NCBI GenBank assembly: GCA_964626755.1
Contig: CAZVGO010000040.1
Location: forward strand, 1-8,778
Length of the DNA: 8,778 nucleotides
From: JACDAV01 sp964626755
GTDB taxonomy: Bacteria; Chloroflexota; Limnocylindria; Limnocylindrales; CSP1-4
Direction of reading: 5' to 3'
Program-made: the position numbers and the translations under genes
Shown here: in pieces, positions 5,571 through 8,778 of the stretch
Layout of the letters: each line of letters begins with the position of its first letter
Position numbering within the stretch: position 1 is the stretch's first letter
The notes under the pieces: model-generated
Told to the model about the DNA's origin: nothing
The model's input: only the letters and a program-made list of their open reading frames with translations
Database searches by the model: none

Positions 5571-6542
5571 TCAGTAATTCGGCGTCGGCGGTCGATACCG
5601 CGAAAGATCCACCCCGCGGAACCACTCGATCGTCCGGTCCAGCCCCTCGTCGAGGTCGATGCGCGGTTCCCAGCCGAGCTTCTCCTTCGCGAGCGAGATG
5701 TCGGGCTGACGCTGACGCGGGTCGTCCTCGGGCAGCGGCTGAGCCTCGACGAGGCGGCCCGCCGCGCCCACCTTCGCCACCACCTTCCCGGCGAGCTCAC
5801 GGATGGTGAACTCGCTCGGGTTGCCGAGGTTCACCGGGCCCGGGAAGTCGTCCGGCGCGTCCATCATCCGCAGCAGTCCCTCCACGAGGTCGTCGACGTA
5901 GCAGAAGGACCGCGTCTGCGTGCCGTCACCGAAGATCGTGATGTCCTTGCCCGCGAGCGCCTGCGTGATGAAGTTGCTGACGACGCGTCCGTCGTACGGG
6001 TGCATCCGCGGCCCGTACGTGTTGAAGATGCGCACGACCCGGATGTTGACGTTGTTCTGGCGACGGTAGTCGAACATCAGCGTCTCCGCGGCGCGCTTCC
6101 CCTCGTCATAGCACGCGCGCGGACCGATGGGGTTGACGTTGCCGCGGTAGCTCTCCGGCTGCGGGTGAACGTCGGGATCTCCGTAGACCTCGCTCGTGGA
6201 CGTGTGCAGGATCTTCGCGCCGACGCGTTTCGCCAGGCCGAGCATGTTGATCGCGCCCATCACCGACGTCTTCGTGGTCTTGATGGGATTGTGCTGGTAG
6301 TGGCCCGGGGCCGCCGGGCACGCGAGGTTGTAGACTTCGTCCACCTCGAGAAAGAGCGGGTGCGTCACGTCGTGACGGATGAGCTCGAAGTTGTGCCGCC
6401 CGAGCAGATGCTCGATGTTGGTCTTCTGGCTCGTGAAGAAGTTGTCCACGCAGATCACGTCCTGCCCGGCCTCGACGAGCCGGTCGCAGAGATGTGATCC
6501 GAGGAAGCCGGCCCCGCCGGTGACGAGTATCCGTTTGATCAT
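5571..6542 (-). CDS. uxs: UDP-glucuronate decarboxylase (UDP-xylose synthase)
   Basis: A 323-residue extended short-chain dehydrogenase that converts UDP-glucuronate to UDP-xylose in the cytoplasm, supplying a sugar for surface polysaccharide. The NAD-binding glycine motif GGAGFLG is at 9-15 and the ribose-binding Asp is in CVDNF at 31-35. The family signatures are NLACPAAPGHYQHNP (about 72-86), STSEVYGDP (115-123), catalytic YDEGK (Tyr145, Lys149), RIFNTYGPRMHPYDGRVVSNF and RSFCYVDDLVEG. Length is normal for bacterial UXS. ATG 6542 starts four codons inside a longer frame beginning with TTG and is preferred because the Rossmann strand begins at once. It is divergent from anmK with 85 bp between starts, and convergent with the pilin-type genes. 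Confidence 0.96.
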   Translation of the reverse strand: MIKRILVTGGAGFLGSHLCDRLVEAGQDVICVDNFFTSQKTNIEHLLGRHNFELIRHDVTHPLFLEVDEVYNLACPAAPGHYQHNPIKTTKTSVMGAINMLGLAKRVGAKILHTSTSEVYGDPDVHPQPESYRGNVNPIGPRACYDEGKRAAETLMFDYRRQNNVNIRVVRIFNTYGPRMHPYDGRVVSNFITQALAGKDITIFGDGTQTRSFCYVDDLVEGLLRMMDAPDDFPGPVNLGNPSEFTIRELAGKVVAKVGAAGRLVEAQPLPEDDPRQRQPDISLAKEKLGWEPRIDLDEGLDRTIEWFRGVDLSRYRPPTPNY

Positions 6543-6627
6543 GGCGGCGGGCAACGATACTCGATCGCCCCCGCTCCTGCCCGCCCGCGTGCTTGTCAGG
6601 CGGCGGGCGCGCGAGGATCATCCGGTC
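6543..6627. promoter_or_regulatory. Intergenic region between divergent uxs and anmK
   Basis: Only 85 bp separate two divergent starts, so both promoters should lie here or within the gene starts. GCCCGCC (6579-6585) and GGCGGGC (6602-6608) form an inverted repeat with a 16-bp spacer. It could be an operator or leader hairpin. No clear -35/-10 pair was seen. Confidence 0.35.
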
Positions 6628-7818
6628 ATGGTGCGTCACGTCGTCGGCGTCATGACCGGAACGAGCATCGACGGCATCGACGCCGCCCTCGTCCGCGTCG
6701 ACGGCGCGGGGCTCGGCATGCGGGCGACCCTCGTCGGCCACACCTCCCGCGGGCTCGGCGACCTCGCGCACCCGCTCCGCGACCTGGCGTCGCAGACGCC
6801 GATGCCGGCGGGCGCGATCGCGAAGCTCGCGACGGGCTTCGCTCAACTGCACGCCGACGTCATCGTCGGCCTCCTCGCGACGCACGGCCTGCGGCCCGAC
6901 TTCGTCGCCGTCCACGGCCAGACCGTCTTCCACCACCCCCCCACTTCCTGGCAGCTCATCGACGCCGCACCGATCGCCGCCCGGCTCGGCGTGCCGGTGG
7001 TCACCGGTCTGCGGGCGGCCGATCTCGCCGCGGGCGGTCGCGGCGCGCCGATCACGCCGCTCGCCGACTGGATCCTCTTCCGCGCGCCGGGTGAGCGCCG
7101 CGCGATCGTCAACCTCGGCGGCTTCTGCAACGTCACGCTCCTGCCGCCCGCCGACGCGGCCGACGCGATCGAGGCGATCGAGGGCTTCGACGCGTGCGCG
7201 TGCAACCAGGTCCTCGACGCCGTCGCGCGGCGGACGCTCGGGACCCCGTACGACGCGGAGGGACGAGCCGCCCGCGCGGGCACGCGCGATCGCGCGGCGG
7301 TCGACGCGTTGCGCATCGTGCTCGAGACGCAGCGCTCCGCCCGGCGATCGCTCGGCACCGGCGACGAGGCCGAAGGCTGGGTTCGCGCGCATGCGGAGCG
7401 CCTGGCCGGTCCGGATCTCGCCGCGAGCGCGGTCGCCGCGATCGCGGAACACGTCGGCCGGACGATCGGCGACGCGTGCGACCGCGTGATCGTCGCCGGG
7501 GGCGGGTGTCGCAACCGCGCGCTCTTCGACGCGCTCCGCGCCGCGGTCGGCCGGCGTTGCGATCCGTCGGACGCCCTCGGCATGCCGTGCGGGGCGCGCG
7601 AATCCGCGGCGATCGCGGTGCTGGGGTCCCTGTCCGCCGACGGCGTTCCCGTCACGCTGCCGCGGGTGACGGGATGCGTTTCGCCCGCGCCCGTTTCCGG
7701 CGTGTGGACTGGCATCCATTTCACTACGATCCATCGATGCGATCCTTCAAGCTCTTCTGGACCATGCACAAGTGGACCGGCATCGCCCTCGCGGCCGTCC
7801 TGGCCCTCACCTCGGTGA
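6628..7818 (+). CDS. anmK: Anhydro-N-acetylmuramic acid kinase
   Basis: A 396-residue cytoplasmic enzyme of cell-wall recycling: it hydrolyses the 1,6-anhydro bond of anhydro-MurNAc and phosphorylates it to MurNAc-6-phosphate using ATP. The phosphate-binding loop GVMTGTSIDGIDAA is at 7-20, VHGQTVFHHPP at 95-105, AADLAAGGRGAPITP at 130-144, VNLGGFCNVT at 161-170, VIVAGGGCRNRALF at 287-300, and ESAAIAVLG near 325-333. Two oddities: the stretch that in relatives usually reads DFR reads GLR (127-129), and GGQGAP reads GGRGAP. The recognisable family sequence ends near residue 360; the remaining 36 or so residues are read through the start of the next gene, an 82-nt overlap, because no earlier stop exists. 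ATG 6628 is used; GTG 6631 follows. Function is likely, activity not certain. Confidence 0.9.
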   Translation: MVRHVVGVMTGTSIDGIDAALVRVDGAGLGMRATLVGHTSRGLGDLAHPLRDLASQTPMPAGAIAKLATGFAQLHADVIVGLLATHGLRPDFVAVHGQTVFHHPPTSWQLIDAAPIAARLGVPVVTGLRAADLAAGGRGAPITPLADWILFRAPGERRAIVNLGGFCNVTLLPPADAADAIEAIEGFDACACNQVLDAVARRTLGTPYDAEGRAARAGTRDRAAVDALRIVLETQRSARRSLGTGDEAEGWVRAHAERLAGPDLAASAVAAIAEHVGRTIGDACDRVIVAGGGCRNRALFDALRAAVGRRCDPSDALGMPCGARESAAIAVLGSLSADGVPVTLPRVTGCVSPAPVSGVWTGIHFTTIHRCDPSSSSGPCTSGPASPSRPSWPSPR

Positions 7819-8267
7819 CCGGCTTCATGCTGCTGATCAAGAAGAAGGTGGCGTGGATCCAGCCGCCGACGGTGGCCGGCGCACCGGGCGAGCCCGCCGA
7901 CTTCATCTCCGTGGGACGGCTCTTCGACATTCTGGTCGCGCAGGGGCACCCGGACTTCCGGACCGCGAACGACGTGGATCGCATCGACATGCGTCCCGAC
8001 AAGCGCGTGTTCAGGGTGCACTCGCAGCACAACTACTCGGAGATTCAGGTGTGCGCCGTCACCGGCGGGATCCTGAACGTCGCGACGCGCCGCTCCGACT
8101 TCCTGGAGAACCTGCACGACGGGTCGTTCTTCGGCGAATGGATTCACGCCTGGTTCATGCCGCTCGTCGCCGTCGCGCTGATGTTCATGGTGCTCAGCGG
8201 CCTGTGGCTCTGGATCGAGCCGATGCTGCGGAAGCGACGGCGGAAGCGCGGTCTCAGCCGGCGGTAA
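7737..8267 (+). CDS. PepSY-associated transmembrane protein
   Basis: A 176-residue membrane protein. TMHKWTG (9-15) precedes a first transmembrane helix (about 14-34). A central extracytoplasmic domain contains RIDMRPDKRVFRVHS (82-96), IQVCAVTGGILNVATRRSDFLENLHDGSFFGEW, and His137 before the second helix (about 139-160). The C-terminus is strongly basic (RKRRRKRG), consistent with a cytoplasmic tail. This matches short PepSY-TM family proteins, some of which are linked to heme or iron metabolism; the function here is unknown. ATG 7737 is the only sensible start. It lies inside the 3' end of anmK in another frame, and no good ribosome binding site is visible, so translation may depend on ribosomes finishing anmK. 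Confidence 0.85.
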   Translation: MRSFKLFWTMHKWTGIALAAVLALTSVTGFMLLIKKKVAWIQPPTVAGAPGEPADFISVGRLFDILVAQGHPDFRTANDVDRIDMRPDKRVFRVHSQHNYSEIQVCAVTGGILNVATRRSDFLENLHDGSFFGEWIHAWFMPLVAVALMFMVLSGLWLWIEPMLRKRRRKRGLSRR

Positions 8268-8273
8268 GGCGGC

Positions 8274-8383
8274 AGCCCGCATTATGCATGGATGGCATAT
8301 CCTCTCGATACGTCGAGGCTCGAACGAGCGCTCACGCGATTGGATCGCCCGCTGGACGACCCGGTTCATGCATAATGCGGGCT
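8274..8383. repeat. 110-bp element with 17-bp perfect inverted ends
   Basis: AGCCCGCATTATGCATG (8274-8290) is exactly repeated inverted at 8367-8383. The 76-bp interior has smaller stems (CTCGA 8304-8308 with TCGAG 8313-8317; GCTCG 8318-8322 with CGAGC 8325-8329) and no gene. It fills nearly the whole gap between two convergent genes, and its right end supplies two bases of the M32 stop codon (TAG on the minus strand, 8382-8384). It looks like a miniature inverted-repeat element. No target duplication is visible and there is no T-run, which speaks against a simple terminator. Confidence 0.8.
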
Positions 8384-8778
8384 ACAGCCCGTACAGCGGC
8401 CGCAGCTTCCCCTCCAGGTGCCGCATCAGGGGATCGGCGCTGAGCGGCTTGCCGGTCACGACCCGGCAGAGATCGTCGGCGCGGTAGCGGCGCCCGTGGA
8501 CGTGGACCTTCTCGTTCAGCCACGCCTTCAGCGGCGCGAACTCGCCGCGCGCGAACCCCGCCTCCAGCCCTGGCACCTCCTGCTGCGCGCGCGCGAACAG
8601 CTGCGCCGCGTACAGGTTGCCGAGCGTGTAGGTGGGGAAGTAGCCGAACAGCCCGCACGACCAGTGCACGTCCTGCAGGCACCCGCGCCGGTCGTCGGGC
8701 ACCGCTAGCCCGAGGTGCTCGCGGTACTGCCGGTTCCACTCCGCGGGAAGATCGGCGACGGGACCGGCCGGAAGCCCA
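8382..8778 (-). CDS. M32 family carboxypeptidase, C-terminal part
   Basis: The last 132 or so residues of a thermostable-carboxypeptidase-1 type (Taq, M32) metallopeptidase, which removes C-terminal amino acids from peptides. The gene enters from the right edge; the N-terminus and the HEXXH zinc site are outside the window. Recognisable segments are LPAEWNRQYREHLGL, GCLQDVHWSCGLFGYFPTYTLGNLYAAQLF, and the end HLEGKLRPLYGL, all strongly characteristic of the family. The stop TAG (8382-8384) overlaps the inverted repeat that separates it from the convergent PepSY gene. The family assignment is confident; completeness cannot be judged. Confidence 0.93.
   Translation of the reverse strand, partial: GLPAGPVADLPAEWNRQYREHLGLAVPDDRRGCLQDVHWSCGLFGYFPTYTLGNLYAAQLFARAQQEVPGLEAGFARGEFAPLKAWLNEKVHVHGRRYRADDLCRVVTGKPLSADPLMRHLEGKLRPLYGL

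Noticed and set aside
6106..7734. Long minus-strand open frame of 542 codons across uxs and anmK
   Set aside because: It is antisense or out of frame to two well-identified enzymes and its sequence is Arg/Asp-rich low complexity.

Overview
The window is GC-rich bacterial DNA. It holds a nested pair of mobile elements at the left and an ordinary chromosomal stretch at the right. Several features hint at Planctomycetota (Phycisphaerae-like): coupled pseudopilin-type genes, an AnmK of the 'SLGTGDE' type, a 176-residue PepSY-TM protein, and an M32 carboxypeptidase beside a UDP-glucuronate decarboxylase. That placement rests on protein flavour only and is tentative.

Left third (1-3547): the 3' part of a group II intron. 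It encodes a reverse transcriptase/maturase (62-717 continued at 2731-3474), followed by a convincing domain V and domain VI and an intron 3' end near 3547. The RT gene is split by a second element of about 2.0 kb (718-2730). That element has perfect 23-bp inverted ends, a CT dinucleotide at both junctions, a structured leader, a 71-aa protein of unknown function (881-1096), and an overlapping large serine recombinase (from 1086). Removing the element together with one CT copy rejoins the RT open frame exactly into a 465-aa protein. Joining the element ends around one CT gives a 48-bp site that is perfectly palindromic except for the central CT, the form expected of a serine-integrase attP. 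The insertion point is the QGGPLSP motif of the RT, so this is an integrative element living inside another mobile element. This is the most interesting part of the window.

Middle (3548-5425): the intron's 3' exon side is a roughly 390-bp stretch with strong hairpins and no convincing gene. Two translationally coupled pseudopilin-type genes follow: a PilV/GspI-like prepilin (3936-4466) and a PilX/GspK-like protein with a C-terminal beta-rich module (4463-5425).

Right (5426-8778): a short intergenic region with a 28-bp tandem repeat; uxs on the minus strand; and, divergent from it, anmK (anhydro-MurNAc kinase, cell-wall recycling). anmK overlaps a small PepSY-TM membrane protein gene by 82 nt. 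A convergent M32 metallocarboxypeptidase gene, truncated by the window edge, completes the layout. The gap between the last two genes is filled almost entirely by a 110-bp element with 17-bp perfect inverted ends.
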